Both the position numbers and the translations under genes were made by a program. DNA of 45,745 bases, taken from a virus. The number at the start of each line of letters is the position of its first letter. Position 1 is the first letter of the stretch. The stretch covers positions 1-45,745 of IMG/VR virus record IMGVR_UViG_3300017917_001970. One strand, given 5' to 3'. The notes beneath the pieces are model-generated. The model was given only the letters and a program-made list of their open reading frames with translations, searched no databases and was not told the origin of the DNA. Below, one piece after another: positions 33,770 through 41,661 of the stretch.

Positions 33770-33793
33770 TATGACACCGTTTATGGTGTCATA
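33770..33793. promoter_or_regulatory. Inverted repeat at the lysin transcription start
   Basis: A perfect inverted repeat of 9 bases (arms 33770-33778 and 33785-33793, 6-base loop) begins exactly where transcription should start. It could be a repressor operator, or a 5' RNA hairpin that stabilises the message. Confidence 0.5.
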
Positions 33794-33812
33794 TGCATTT
33801 TAGGAGGAAAAC

Positions 33813-34373
33813 TTGACAAAAAATAAAATGCTTGTGGGGTTAATTAGTAGTACTGTAGCTTTAGTCCATATTTTAGGGGCTATACCTTCATATGCTACTG
33901 ATAATAGTTTATCTAAACAGGAAGTCCTAGATACCGCCACCCCAGAGGTGGCTTTTCTGCTTTCTGAAGATAAAAATAAGAAAATACTGAGCAAGTATGA
34001 AAATGCGACAAGTTTAACTGACAGCCAGTTGGTTGAATTACTTAAGGCAGTAGGGTTCAAAGGAAAAGCTTTAAAAACCGCTTGGGCGGTAGCTAAGGCT
34101 GAATCCAATGGTCGTCCATTTGCTTTTAATGGAAACACCAAAACTGGAGACTCCTCATATGGAATCTTTCAGATTAATATGCTTGGCGTATTAGGTCCAG
34201 ACAGACGAGATAAGTTTGAACTTGATCTTAATGCTGAGCTATTTAGCCCTGTCAGGAATGCTGAGATTGTGTATCACATGACTCAAGGCGGTACTGACTG
34301 GAGTTCATGGTCATCCTATAATAAGGGTGCTCATTACAAATGGTTAAATAAGTTTGATGATTTAAATCATTGA
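33813..34373 (+). CDS. Secreted lytic transglycosylase / lysozyme-like lysin
   Basis: The only plus-strand gene in the window. Translation starts at a TTG, placed by AGGAGG five bases upstream; the next ATG is 15 bases further. Residues 1-28 are a Sec signal peptide: basic start, hydrophobic LVGLISSTVALVHILGAIP, and an SYA cleavage site before TDN. Residues about 85-186 form a lysozyme-like lytic transglycosylase domain, with the probable catalytic Glu97 (AWAVAKAESNGRPFAFN), TGDSSYGIFQIN, and a tail with GTDWSSWSSYNKG. It should cleave wall glycan outside the membrane, either for lysis or for export without a holin. Its last codons overlap the stop of the converging dehydrogenase gene by 7 bases, so no terminator fits between them. 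Confidence 0.85.
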   Translation: MTKNKMLVGLISSTVALVHILGAIPSYATDNSLSKQEVLDTATPEVAFLLSEDKNKKILSKYENATSLTDSQLVELLKAVGFKGKALKTAWAVAKAESNGRPFAFNGNTKTGDSSYGIFQINMLGVLGPDRRDKFELDLNAELFSPVRNAEIVYHMTQGGTDWSSWSSYNKGAHYKWLNKFDDLNH

Positions 34374-35035
34374 AACTTGCAATTGTTGATATGGCTGATT
34401 TCTAATTCGTTAATATTAACATGAGGTGGCAAAGAAGCTACCCAACGAATAGATTCGGCCATATCTTCTGCTGTTAATGCATTATCTTTTTTTTCTATTT
34501 GAGTATCTATTGTTCCTGGACATATTTCTGTAACTTTTATATTATATTGGGGAAATTCCATTCTCATAGTATCTATTAACCCTCTTTGCCCTCTTTTAGC
34601 ATTGGTATAATTACCACCACCACGGAAAGGGACTTTGCCAGAAAGTGAATTTATAAAAATTATTGTTGGAGAGCCTGACTTTTTCAAACATGGGACAAAA
34701 AGCTTAGATAAATACATTGGGCCAGAAACATTTATATCATAAGCTGTTCTAAAATTTTCTGGATCCTCATCTATAATATGTCTTGGCGATGCCCCACCAC
34801 CAGCATTATTTACTAAAAGGTCAAGAGCTATATCTTTATAGTATTCATAAAATTTTTTAATACCAGCAAAGTCTGTGATATCTAAATAGTATGACTCTAG
34901 GTTAGGATTATTAATCTCTTTAATATTTGTAAGATTTCTTGAAACTGCTATTACTTTATATCCATCATTTAATAACAATTTTACAGTAGCTAATCCAACA
35001 CCCTTGCTAGCTCCTGTAACTATTGCAGTTTTCAC
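34367..35035 (-). CDS. Short-chain dehydrogenase/reductase
   Basis: This 222-residue enzyme has the complete classical signature: TGASKGVG at 7-14 (NAD(P) binding), NNAG at 76-79, Ser130/Ser132 in INSLSG, catalytic Tyr143 and Lys147 (YTNAK), and ICPGTIDT at 171-178. It should oxidise or reduce a hydroxyl/carbonyl group with NAD(P). The start is a GTG that overlaps the upstream oxygenase's stop as TAGTG, so it is the last gene of the oxygenase operon. A dehydrogenase acting on a hydroxylated product of the oxygenases would be logical but is not shown. The substrate cannot be read from the sequence. Confidence 0.9.
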   Translation of the reverse strand: MKTAIVTGASKGVGLATVKLLLNDGYKVIAVSRNLTNIKEINNPNLESYYLDITDFAGIKKFYEYYKDIALDLLVNNAGGGASPRHIIDEDPENFRTAYDINVSGPMYLSKLFVPCLKKSGSPTIIFINSLSGKVPFRGGGNYTNAKRGQRGLIDTMRMEFPQYNIKVTEICPGTIDTQIEKKDNALTAEDMAESIRWVASLPPHVNINELEISHINNCKFQ

Positions 35036-35766
35036 TACATGCTCTCATTACGATTCATATTCATATTATTATGAATCCAATGTCCTGGAACCATATACTT
35101 TATCCCTGACTTCACTGTATGTGCAGTATGAAAATATGGAGCAGAAGCTGGGAAAATAATAACACTGTTTGCCTTTGGCTTTACACCAAAATCTATTGCT
35201 TTATTTTTAACAGCCTCATCATAATCTAAGTTAACTGGTGGAGCCCCATGGGTCCAACCATCTTTACTATTCCATCCACCATCATACTCTTTTAACTGAA
35301 ATGATATTTCTCCACCTTCGCAGTCATCATTTAAATACATAACCAAGGAATATCTTAGGGTTTGATCTCCATCTAACTGATCAAAATGTGCACCCATGGC
35401 CATCCCAGTATAATATTTCTTAATATTAAATGTTGGGAAAAGTCTTGGTTCGTCAAAATCGCCTAGCGAGGTAGCATAGTCCTTACAGACATTATAAAAT
35501 GTAGTCATTATGGCATTATATATATATTTACTTTTTTCGCCTATCTCATTGTTCAGCTTTTCTATTGCATTAATATCAAAGGTTTTTGTTTCTCCATAAA
35601 TAAAGTTTTTGTCGTTAGAGGATGTCCATTTATTCCAAACGTTTATATCTGATCCATCTACCCCTCCAAGATCATCCAGTTCTTTCATTGTTTGCTGAAA
35701 GATATCAAAATTATCAATTGCATCAGTATAGTAGTAAACTTTTGGATCTAGTATTTCTTTATTCAT
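35035..35766 (-). CDS. 2OG-Fe(II) oxygenase 1 (prolyl hydroxylase-like)
   Basis: A 243-residue enzyme of the prolyl 4-hydroxylase-like 2OG-Fe(II) class. Iron ligands are His127 and Asp129 (GAHFDQ) and His213 (FHTAHTV); Lys223 (SGIKY) would hold 2-oxoglutarate. The window's common YLNDDCEGGE motif follows the first ligands. It has an insert between motif and distal His (about 160-195, Trp/Gly-rich) not present in the others. The start is the ATG at 35766 with CGGAG upstream; a longer frame beginning 23 codons earlier has no ribosome site and overlaps the neighbour. It would hydroxylate a protein, amino acid or other small molecule; the substrate is unknown. Confidence 0.87.
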   Translation of the reverse strand: MNKEILDPKVYYYTDAIDNFDIFQQTMKELDDLGGVDGSDINVWNKWTSSNDKNFIYGETKTFDINAIEKLNNEIGEKSKYIYNAIMTTFYNVCKDYATSLGDFDEPRLFPTFNIKKYYTGMAMGAHFDQLDGDQTLRYSLVMYLNDDCEGGEISFQLKEYDGGWNSKDGWTHGAPPVNLDYDEAVKNKAIDFGVKPKANSVIIFPASAPYFHTAHTVKSGIKYMVPGHWIHNNMNMNRNESM

Positions 35767-35779
35767 GACATACTCCGTA

Positions 35780-36439
35780 TCAGTATTTGTTATCCTTATA
35801 AAAGTCAGGAACTTTAATAAAACCAACAAGAACATATCTTATTGGTCCATCACCAACATGTTTAACTCCGTGCTCATATTCTTTTGTTCCTGGAAAAATC
35901 AATAAAGACCCTGGTTTTGGTTTTAATTGTATATCCTTATTAGGGAAAAACAACTCTCCAGCAACATAGTCTTCATTAAGATATAAAATTGTAGCATATC
36001 TAATTGATGGATCTGTGTCTTGGTCTGTATGAGATTTTAATTCTACGCCATTTTGCATTCTTTGAATTGTTGCAAAGCCACTTAGTACAAGACCTGGATT
36101 AGATTGTATGATTATGTTATTTAATCTACTGTATATTTTTTCTTGTATTGGATAAGACTTTATATTAAAGTTTTTATCTTCCCAGTTTTGTGTTATTTCA
36201 AACTTACCCTCAGCTACAAGATTTTCAACATCGTCTCTACCAAATTTTTCCATACAAAATGTTTTTAAATTAGAGATATACTCAATCTTCCAATCATCCT
36301 CATTTATTGAGTTAATTATATCTTTTATAGATTGAATCTCTTCTTCTGATAGATAGTTTTCAACCAATAAAATATCTTGATATATTTCTTTTACACTAAA
36401 GCCATTATTAATTAGCTCATCATGTAAAAAAGCTGACAT
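35780..36439 (-). CDS. 2OG-Fe(II) oxygenase 2
   Basis: A 219-residue enzyme: His137 and Asp139 (KSHTDQD), His190 (YEHGVKHV) and Arg201 (PIRY) as the 2-oxoglutarate anchor, with YLNEDYVAGELFFPN between them. The N-terminal half is helical with SEEEIQSIKDIIN. The ATG at 36439 follows a GGAG; a TTG nine bases upstream lies too close to it and is rejected. It uses Arg as anchor, as in DNA- and protein-modifying relatives. The start lies one base after the previous gene's stop. Confidence 0.87.
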   Translation of the reverse strand: MSAFLHDELINNGFSVKEIYQDILLVENYLSEEEIQSIKDIINSINEDDWKIEYISNLKTFCMEKFGRDDVENLVAEGKFEITQNWEDKNFNIKSYPIQEKIYSRLNNIIIQSNPGLVLSGFATIQRMQNGVELKSHTDQDTDPSIRYATILYLNEDYVAGELFFPNKDIQLKPKPGSLLIFPGTKEYEHGVKHVGDGPIRYVLVGFIKVPDFYKDNKY

Positions 36440-36440
36440 T

Positions 36441-37190
36441 TTATCCAAGCTCCTCTATTTTATACTTATTACCATCTTTATCTATTTTATACCCTTCCTT
36501 AAGAAGCTCTTGCCACTCTGCCTTTTCTTTCTTCTGAGCCTCACGAATTTTTTCCATTTCTTCTGCCCAAGCTTTTCTAGTTTCTTCAGGATATGCGGAC
36601 TCTTCTCTATCGTCCCAAAATGAACCCAAAGTATATCTTGTTCCTTTAGTAATCATTGTAACTTCATGCATATTTTTAAATCCGCCATCAAAAGCTGCGA
36701 GCATTCCCACTTTTGGCTGTATTTCAACTTCTCTATCTGGAAACCTTAACAAACCGCCTTCAAAATCATCATTTAAATATAAAAATGCTGCATAACGACT
36801 TCTTGCAAATGGTCCAGAATTTCCATGTTCATCAGTATTATCTGAGTGTATTCTTGCATATGCCCCTGGTTCCCATTTTTGAGTATGATATCCAATCTGA
36901 ACCACTGTTTCTGGGTCAATATCATGAACAGATGCTACTGCATTGATAAAACCTTTTCTTATATCAGAAAATGCTGTTGATGGCAATCCAACTTCTTCTA
37001 TCTCTGGATCTCCATCTTGGGGCAATACAGAAGAATAGGACTCATAAAAAGATATAGGAGTCCATTCAAGCTTAGCAGATCCTGCCTGCTTTTCTATTGC
37101 TTCTATAACTTTTTGTGACTCTTCTGGTGTTAAAAAATTTTCATATACAACTAGGTCTTCATTTATTCTTTTTTTATTAGAAAGATTCAT
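36441..37190 (-). CDS. 2OG-Fe(II) oxygenase 3 with charged C-terminal helix
   Basis: A 249-residue enzyme: His115 and Asp117 (ARIHSDNTD), LYLNDDFEGGLLRFPD, His175 (NMHEVTM) and Arg185 (GTRY). After the catalytic domain comes a ~50-residue Glu/Lys-rich helical extension (about 200-249, EEMEKIREAQKKEKAEW) found in no other copy except, in weaker form, oxygenase 4; it may hold a partner. The start overlaps the upstream stop as ATGA. Confidence 0.87.
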   Translation of the reverse strand: MNLSNKKRINEDLVVYENFLTPEESQKVIEAIEKQAGSAKLEWTPISFYESYSSVLPQDGDPEIEEVGLPSTAFSDIRKGFINAVASVHDIDPETVVQIGYHTQKWEPGAYARIHSDNTDEHGNSGPFARSRYAAFLYLNDDFEGGLLRFPDREVEIQPKVGMLAAFDGGFKNMHEVTMITKGTRYTLGSFWDDREESAYPEETRKAWAEEMEKIREAQKKEKAEWQELLKEGYKIDKDGNKYKIEELG

Positions 37191-38056
37191 TGTATTCTTA
37201 TTCCCCCTTCTATCTCTGTTCTTTGTGGATGCTCCATTCTAAACTTTTCTTCTAGCTCTGGTTGCATTGCAGCCCACATCTCTTTACCATACTCTTTTTC
37301 TTTTGCATACCACTCATCTGTGCCCTTTTGATATTTTTGCCAATACATTCTTGATAAATATTTATTCTTATTATATGATGGCATAACTCCATGAAGATAT
37401 GGCATTCCATCTTCTGTAAGATAGTCTGGATGACCTGATGGGAAAACAAGAAGATCTCCTGCCTCTGGCTTATATTTTACAAGCTTATCCCCCATTGCAA
37501 AATCAATTTCGCCACCTTCGTAGTCATCATTAAAATATATTGTGCAAGTTATAATAAACTTATATCCTGGACGAGATGCCTGCTCTCTCATATAGTCTGA
37601 ATGATATCTCATTCCAACTTTTTGATCTTCATTGCTTACGTGGTATTTTCCTATTGTTCCACCAGTCCAACGCCAAAGAGGAACTTCGTTCCCATCATCA
37701 TCTGTAATTTTTGCATCTAAGTCTACATCAATATTATGTTTTTTTATGTAGTCAGCTGTTACTAAATGAAAATTTTTCATCATCTCTATAGCAAAATCTT
37801 TTTGATCTTGCTGAACTTGTGTTTTTGCTTCTACATTTTCTATATTTCCATATTTATCTGCCATTGAAAATCCAGGAATAATTGGATTTAGATATTCTCC
37901 AAAAATACTCCATTGTGTCCAAGGACTAAATAGCCTATCCTCTGTTTCTACCAAAGAGTCTGTTAAAATTTTATAAGATTTTGCAATATCTTTAAAAATA
38001 TTTTTATATACAACAATATTAGGATATATCTCTATTGATTCAAAGCTGTCTGTCAT
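37187..38056 (-). CDS. 2OG-Fe(II) oxygenase 4 (longest)
   Basis: A 289-residue enzyme: His152 and Asp154 (MRYHSDYM), IYFNDDYEGGEIDF, His222 (LHGVMPS), and Lys232 or Arg236 as possible 2-oxoglutarate anchor (the G before it is replaced by N). The distal His segment carries an insert (FPSGHPDYLTEDGMPYLHG). The C-terminal ~55 residues are charged and helical. It overlaps both neighbours by 4 bases (ATGA). The unusual anchor makes the activity slightly less certain. Confidence 0.82.
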   Translation of the reverse strand: MTDSFESIEIYPNIVVYKNIFKDIAKSYKILTDSLVETEDRLFSPWTQWSIFGEYLNPIIPGFSMADKYGNIENVEAKTQVQQDQKDFAIEMMKNFHLVTADYIKKHNIDVDLDAKITDDDGNEVPLWRWTGGTIGKYHVSNEDQKVGMRYHSDYMREQASRPGYKFIITCTIYFNDDYEGGEIDFAMGDKLVKYKPEAGDLLVFPSGHPDYLTEDGMPYLHGVMPSYNKNKYLSRMYWQKYQKGTDEWYAKEKEYGKEMWAAMQPELEEKFRMEHPQRTEIEGGIRIQ

Positions 38057-38730
38057 GGTTGTTTTTCTCCAGTATGTTCTTTAATTGTCCAGAAAAATGG
38101 GCATGTATATCTTATGCCATTTTTTATTTCACTAACACCATGAATAAAGTTTTTATCTCCTGGGAAAAAATATGCAGCTCCACGTTTAGGTTTAAATTGA
38201 ACTCCTTGATTTGGAAAATATAGTTCTCCACCCTCATAGTCATCATTTAAATAAAATAAACTTGCAAGATCATACCATGGAAAGTCGTTTGGTTTTCCAG
38301 CATCTGGGCCATCGTGTAGTTCTTTGTCTGCATGAGGTCGCTGAAGCTGACCTGGCAACCAACGAACAATGGTTTGACCTGTTGGCTCAGCTTTAACATT
38401 ATAGAATGTTTCTATGATTGGCTTTAATCTTTCAACAAGATTAACAATTATTGGAACAATTTTTGGATCATTCTTATCAAGTGATGGTGCGCTGGCAACT
38501 CTATCTTTCCAGTAACTAGAATCATAAATCACTGTTCCATTTTCATTAACATGGTCTTCTGTGACATCCCATATAGTAATATTTCTTGCTGCATTGTCTA
38601 AAAAATCAATCTCTTCTTCTGTCATAAAGTTTTCTAATTCAATAATCATATCTTTGCTATCCCCAAAAAATCCAGAAGGAGTTATAGATTTTGGGGCATA
38701 TAAGTGAATATCTTTATTAGTTATGTCCAT
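38053..38730 (-). CDS. 2OG-Fe(II) oxygenase 5, leaderless start
   Basis: A 225-residue enzyme: His133 and Asp135 (QRPHADKELHD), FYLNDDYEGGELYFPN, His197 (FIHGVSEI) and Arg207 (GIRY). TIVRWLPGQ precedes the first ligands, as in cyanophage-type relatives. Its ATG is exactly 6 bases from a TGGTATAAT element and has no Shine-Dalgarno, so a second promoter inside the operon may give leaderless mRNA for oxygenases 5 to 1 and the dehydrogenase. Confidence 0.87.
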   Translation of the reverse strand: MDITNKDIHLYAPKSITPSGFFGDSKDMIIELENFMTEEEIDFLDNAARNITIWDVTEDHVNENGTVIYDSSYWKDRVASAPSLDKNDPKIVPIIVNLVERLKPIIETFYNVKAEPTGQTIVRWLPGQLQRPHADKELHDGPDAGKPNDFPWYDLASLFYLNDDYEGGELYFPNQGVQFKPKRGAAYFFPGDKNFIHGVSEIKNGIRYTCPFFWTIKEHTGEKQP

Positions 38731-38736
38731 AATATG

Positions 38737-38745
38737 ATTATACCA
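38737..38745 (-). promoter_or_regulatory. Extended -10 promoter (TGGTATAAT), leaderless, inside the oxygenase operon
   Basis: TGGTATAAT followed by exactly six bases and the ATG at 38730. It overlaps the last codons of the upstream gene (stop at 38738). Confidence 0.6.
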
Positions 38746-39466
38746 TCCCGTTTCCTTGATATTTTCTATTATCTTTAACAGAAAGTCTTAATACTTTTGT
38801 TTCATGCTGTCCTATAGACTCACCTTTTTCATTTACAGCATCCCTATACCAGTCAGTCCATTTACCGCTTTTATTAACTTCTTGAGCTGCCTCACCGTAA
38901 GACTGATGAGCCTTTTGTCTTAGACTGCCTGGATCAGCATAGTCATATACCTCAATAGAGGTATTATCTAACATTGTTAATGATACAGGAATTATTGTTG
39001 CTACTGGAGTTCCAGCTTTAATTGTTATTTCTTTATTTGGCACTCTTGCCTTTATTGCTAGAGGATAGTCATTATCGTAAAAAGATGTACTTATTAAAGA
39101 AGACATAGTTTCAAAATCTTCATTAAAATAATTTACAGGATTAATAGTTAACATACTAATATTTTGCTCTGTTCTAAATACTAAGCCAGTCATAAAACTT
39201 ATTGTTGACTGACCTCTTCCAGTATAGACAAAGTTTTGACCACTAAGTATTTTAACATTTTCTCCAGAAGTATCGTTGATACCATTCCAAATAAAAGTAA
39301 TATCTTCTTCGCAGAATAGATTCCACCCAACCATATTTGCCTGAGTTACTGGAAAACATCTATAGGCATGTTTTTCTGGAGTTACATCCATCCAATCTCT
39401 TTTTATTGACATTGGAGCAATGTTAACTTTACAATTTGGAATTCTTTCAACTGATATATTTAACAT
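38738..39466 (-). CDS. Companion-family protein A (unknown function)
   Basis: A 242-residue protein, not recognised with certainty. It may belong to a Pfam domain of unknown function such as DUF6065 (not checked). It has RDWMDVTPEKHAYRCFP (about 24-40), VGWNLF, a DITFIWNG strand, GRGQSTISF and ITIKAGTPVATIIPVS (about 148-164). The same order of motifs occurs in the 248-residue protein at 41662 and, more diverged, in the 256-residue protein at 40133, so the three are paralogues. The fold looks like a beta sandwich. All three stand next to oxygenase genes. It overlaps the upstream oxygenase stop as TAATG. Confidence 0.6.
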   Translation of the reverse strand: MLNISVERIPNCKVNIAPMSIKRDWMDVTPEKHAYRCFPVTQANMVGWNLFCEEDITFIWNGINDTSGENVKILSGQNFVYTGRGQSTISFMTGLVFRTEQNISMLTINPVNYFNEDFETMSSLISTSFYDNDYPLAIKARVPNKEITIKAGTPVATIIPVSLTMLDNTSIEVYDYADPGSLRQKAHQSYGEAAQEVNKSGKWTDWYRDAVNEKGESIGQHETKVLRLSVKDNRKYQGNGMV

Positions 39467-40122
39467 TAGTCTTCGTCTGGCCTATACATTTCTGGAGTAT
39501 GAAACTTTTTATTGTAGTCTAACATTGTCACAATAGAATATTTTGTTCCAGAGTGCACTGGCATTGCACGATGAGGATACATATAGTTTGATGGAAATAT
39601 GTACAAATCTCCTGCCTTTGGCTTTATGTTCATATCTTGTAGTCTAAAGTATAGCTCGCCACCTTCATAATCATCATTTGGATATGCTACCAAAGACACT
39701 GTACAGTTATAAGAAAATCCATGATCATGGTGCTCTTGAAAGTGTTGTCCTGGACCATACTTAATAAAATTAAATGCTTCCCAGTATTTTAAGTCCATGA
39801 TATTAAAATCTTTTCTATAGTCCTCAACTGCTGGAAACTGGGCATCGTATACATCTTGCCATAGTTCTTGCAAAGCAATTCCATCTGGACTTTTATCATT
39901 AATAATATTTTCTTTTTTATATTTAAAGTCAACACAGTCTCTATAGTCTGGCATTAATTCTTGATATCCTACATAGGCTGGCTGCCATGAATACCTATTT
40001 CCAGAATTGACTGGTGAAAGAGTTTTCTCTAGTCTTTCAATAACGTTAAGCTCTTTTTTAATAACATTTCTATAGACAACAATTCCCTGTCCAAGATTTT
40101 CTTTTTCTGTCCAAGTTTTCAT
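39466..40122 (-). CDS. 2OG-Fe(II) oxygenase 6
   Basis: A 218-residue enzyme: His131 and Asp133 (QEHHDHGFSYNC), AYPNDDYEGGELYF, His184 (YPHRAMP) and Lys194 (GTKY). It is a close paralogue of oxygenase 7; both contain RDCVDFKYK, EAFNF-x-KYG, YNCTVS, and KxGDxxxFPSNYxYxH, so they come from a recent duplication. The start is the ATG at 40122 with AAGGGGAT six bases upstream; a longer frame to 40179 would overlap the neighbour. Confidence 0.88.
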   Translation of the reverse strand: MKTWTEKENLGQGIVVYRNVIKKELNVIERLEKTLSPVNSGNRYSWQPAYVGYQELMPDYRDCVDFKYKKENIINDKSPDGIALQELWQDVYDAQFPAVEDYRKDFNIMDLKYWEAFNFIKYGPGQHFQEHHDHGFSYNCTVSLVAYPNDDYEGGELYFRLQDMNIKPKAGDLYIFPSNYMYPHRAMPVHSGTKYSIVTMLDYNKKFHTPEMYRPDED

Positions 40123-40132
40123 TTTTATCCCC

Positions 40133-40903
40133 TTACTTGTATTCTCTTCTAGTCCAAACATTTTTAATATATACCCCACCGTCTGGGACTCTATATTTTT
40201 TCATATTTTCCATCATTTTATCATAAATTTGGTTTTGATTAAGAAACTCAATTTCACTTTCCCAGTTTTCCCTTTGAAATGGAAGAAGTTGCATATATGG
40301 TGTTCCAGCTGGAATAGTTCCCTCATATCCGTCAACTATAAAAAATGGAAAGGTTCCAGATAAATAAACTTTATCATTGTCTACTATTCCTGTTGTATTT
40401 AAAAATGGTAAATCAAATCTATTCATTGGTGTCATATAAATAACACTATAGCCATCTGGAACTTCAATACCCCAGTCTGGTTGCCAAGCAAAGTGATCTT
40501 TATAGTATCCTATAGGATGTTGAAACTGTGGCATAGGTGGTCTTTTAGATACAAAATCTTTATACTTTATATCAACTATCTCAACATCTATTTTTCCATT
40601 TTTATCTTTAAAAAATTTTATATCACATGGAGTTTTAAGAACATAGCCAGTTGAAAATGAATCCATAATTGCTGGACATGCTTTCCATGTTGGAATTTTT
40701 CCGAAATCATCTACTGTGCCTTCTTTTGGAAAAGGACAAATAGCTTTTGGTGCCTTATAATATTCTCCACTGGGCATTTTTGCAAATCTGTCTGCTTCTT
40801 TATACCACTTAGGCATAACTGAATGTGTGCTAGTTGGTACCGAAGTACTATCCTTATTTAACCAAGGTCTAGATGACCTAAATATTATTTTACTTAGCTT
40901 CAT
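40133..40903 (-). CDS. Companion-family protein C (unknown function)
   Basis: A 256-residue protein, the most diverged of the three companions. It starts MKLSKIIFRSSRPWLNKD and has SVMPKWYKEADRFA (about 28-42), CPAIMDSFSTGYVLK, VIYMTPMNRFDLPFLNTTG, and TIPAGTPYMQLLPFQREN (about 210-226), which matches the IKAGTPVATIIP and FPKGMPIAFFTI segments of A and B. Several His/Trp residues lie in FQHPIGYYKDHFAWQPDWG. A role as partner or substrate-handling protein for the flanking oxygenases is an inference. It overlaps oxygenase 7 by 4 bases. Confidence 0.58.
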   Translation of the reverse strand: MKLSKIIFRSSRPWLNKDSTSVPTSTHSVMPKWYKEADRFAKMPSGEYYKAPKAICPFPKEGTVDDFGKIPTWKACPAIMDSFSTGYVLKTPCDIKFFKDKNGKIDVEIVDIKYKDFVSKRPPMPQFQHPIGYYKDHFAWQPDWGIEVPDGYSVIYMTPMNRFDLPFLNTTGIVDNDKVYLSGTFPFFIVDGYEGTIPAGTPYMQLLPFQRENWESEIEFLNQNQIYDKMMENMKKYRVPDGGVYIKNVWTRREYK

Positions 40904-41616
40904 CGTTTATGGCCAAGCTCATTTATATCTGTCATAATTACAACTGCATATTTTGTTCCAGACTTCATTGGCAAAGAGGCATGTTCATAAATATAGTTAG
41001 AAGGAAATACTGCAATATCTCCAACTTTTGGCTTATGAACATAGCTATTTAACCTTGGAAATTCAATTTCTCCACCCTCATAGTCATCATTAATATATAT
41101 AACAGCGGACACTGTGCAGTTATAGGCTGGACCATGATCTGCATGTACCCTAAAGTGTTTTCCTTCACCTTCATACTTTACAAAGTTAAAAGCTTCATAG
41201 TACACAACATTAATTCCCCAATATCTAGCATAATCGTCTATACAGTATTTTAATTTTTCATAAATTTCATTGTGAAGATCAATTAGTGGACCATTAATTT
41301 CATCTCTTGGTCCTAAGTTTTCTGGCTTATACTTAAAATCAACACAATCTCTAGCCTTTTTAATTGGTGTTGCAGAGTTTGTTACTTGTGCTTCTGACCA
41401 CTTATATCTTTTTGTGCCATCTAAATTAGACTCTAAAGTATTTATATACCTATTAGCATCATCTTTTGAAAAAACATTTTGGTAAATATTTAATCCTAGA
41501 CCAGGGTTTGATACAGTTATATTGTTACCAGCAGGTCTATCTGGCATACGATTAGTAACTGTTTCTGACCTATCTTTATTAAACCATGCATCTTGTGGAT
41601 CTTCATACTGACTCAT
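40900..41616 (-). CDS. 2OG-Fe(II) oxygenase 7
   Basis: A 238-residue enzyme: His158 and Asp160 (FRVHADHGPAYNC), IYINDDYEGGEIEFP, His212 (YEHASLPMKSG) and Lys222 (GTKY). Closest relative in the window is oxygenase 6, with which it shares RDCVDFKYK, the second His after the HxD motif (HADHG/HHDHG) and the FPSNY segment. It carries an extra polar N-terminus of ~35 residues. It has its own TGCTATAAT promoter and a GGGGGAG ribosome site. It uses Lys as the 2-oxoglutarate anchor, as collagen-type prolyl hydroxylases do. Confidence 0.88.
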   Translation of the reverse strand: MSQYEDPQDAWFNKDRSETVTNRMPDRPAGNNITVSNPGLGLNIYQNVFSKDDANRYINTLESNLDGTKRYKWSEAQVTNSATPIKKARDCVDFKYKPENLGPRDEINGPLIDLHNEIYEKLKYCIDDYARYWGINVVYYEAFNFVKYEGEGKHFRVHADHGPAYNCTVSAVIYINDDYEGGEIEFPRLNSYVHKPKVGDIAVFPSNYIYEHASLPMKSGTKYAVVIMTDINELGHKR

Positions 41617-41639
41617 GTTGCTCCCCCATGTTTATTTTA

Positions 41640-41648
41640 ATTATAGCA
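41640..41648 (-). promoter_or_regulatory. Extended -10 promoter (TGCTATAAT) before oxygenase 7
   Basis: TGCTATAAT in the 45-base gap after companion B. The predicted start near 41633 leaves a ~17-base leader with GGGGGAG. Confidence 0.55.
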
Positions 41649-41661
41649 TATTGTTTGGATA

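Noticed and set aside
33800-34141. Minus-strand frame opposite the lysin
   Set aside because: The plus-strand frame has signal peptide, catalytic motif, promoter and AGGAGG; the opposite frame has none.
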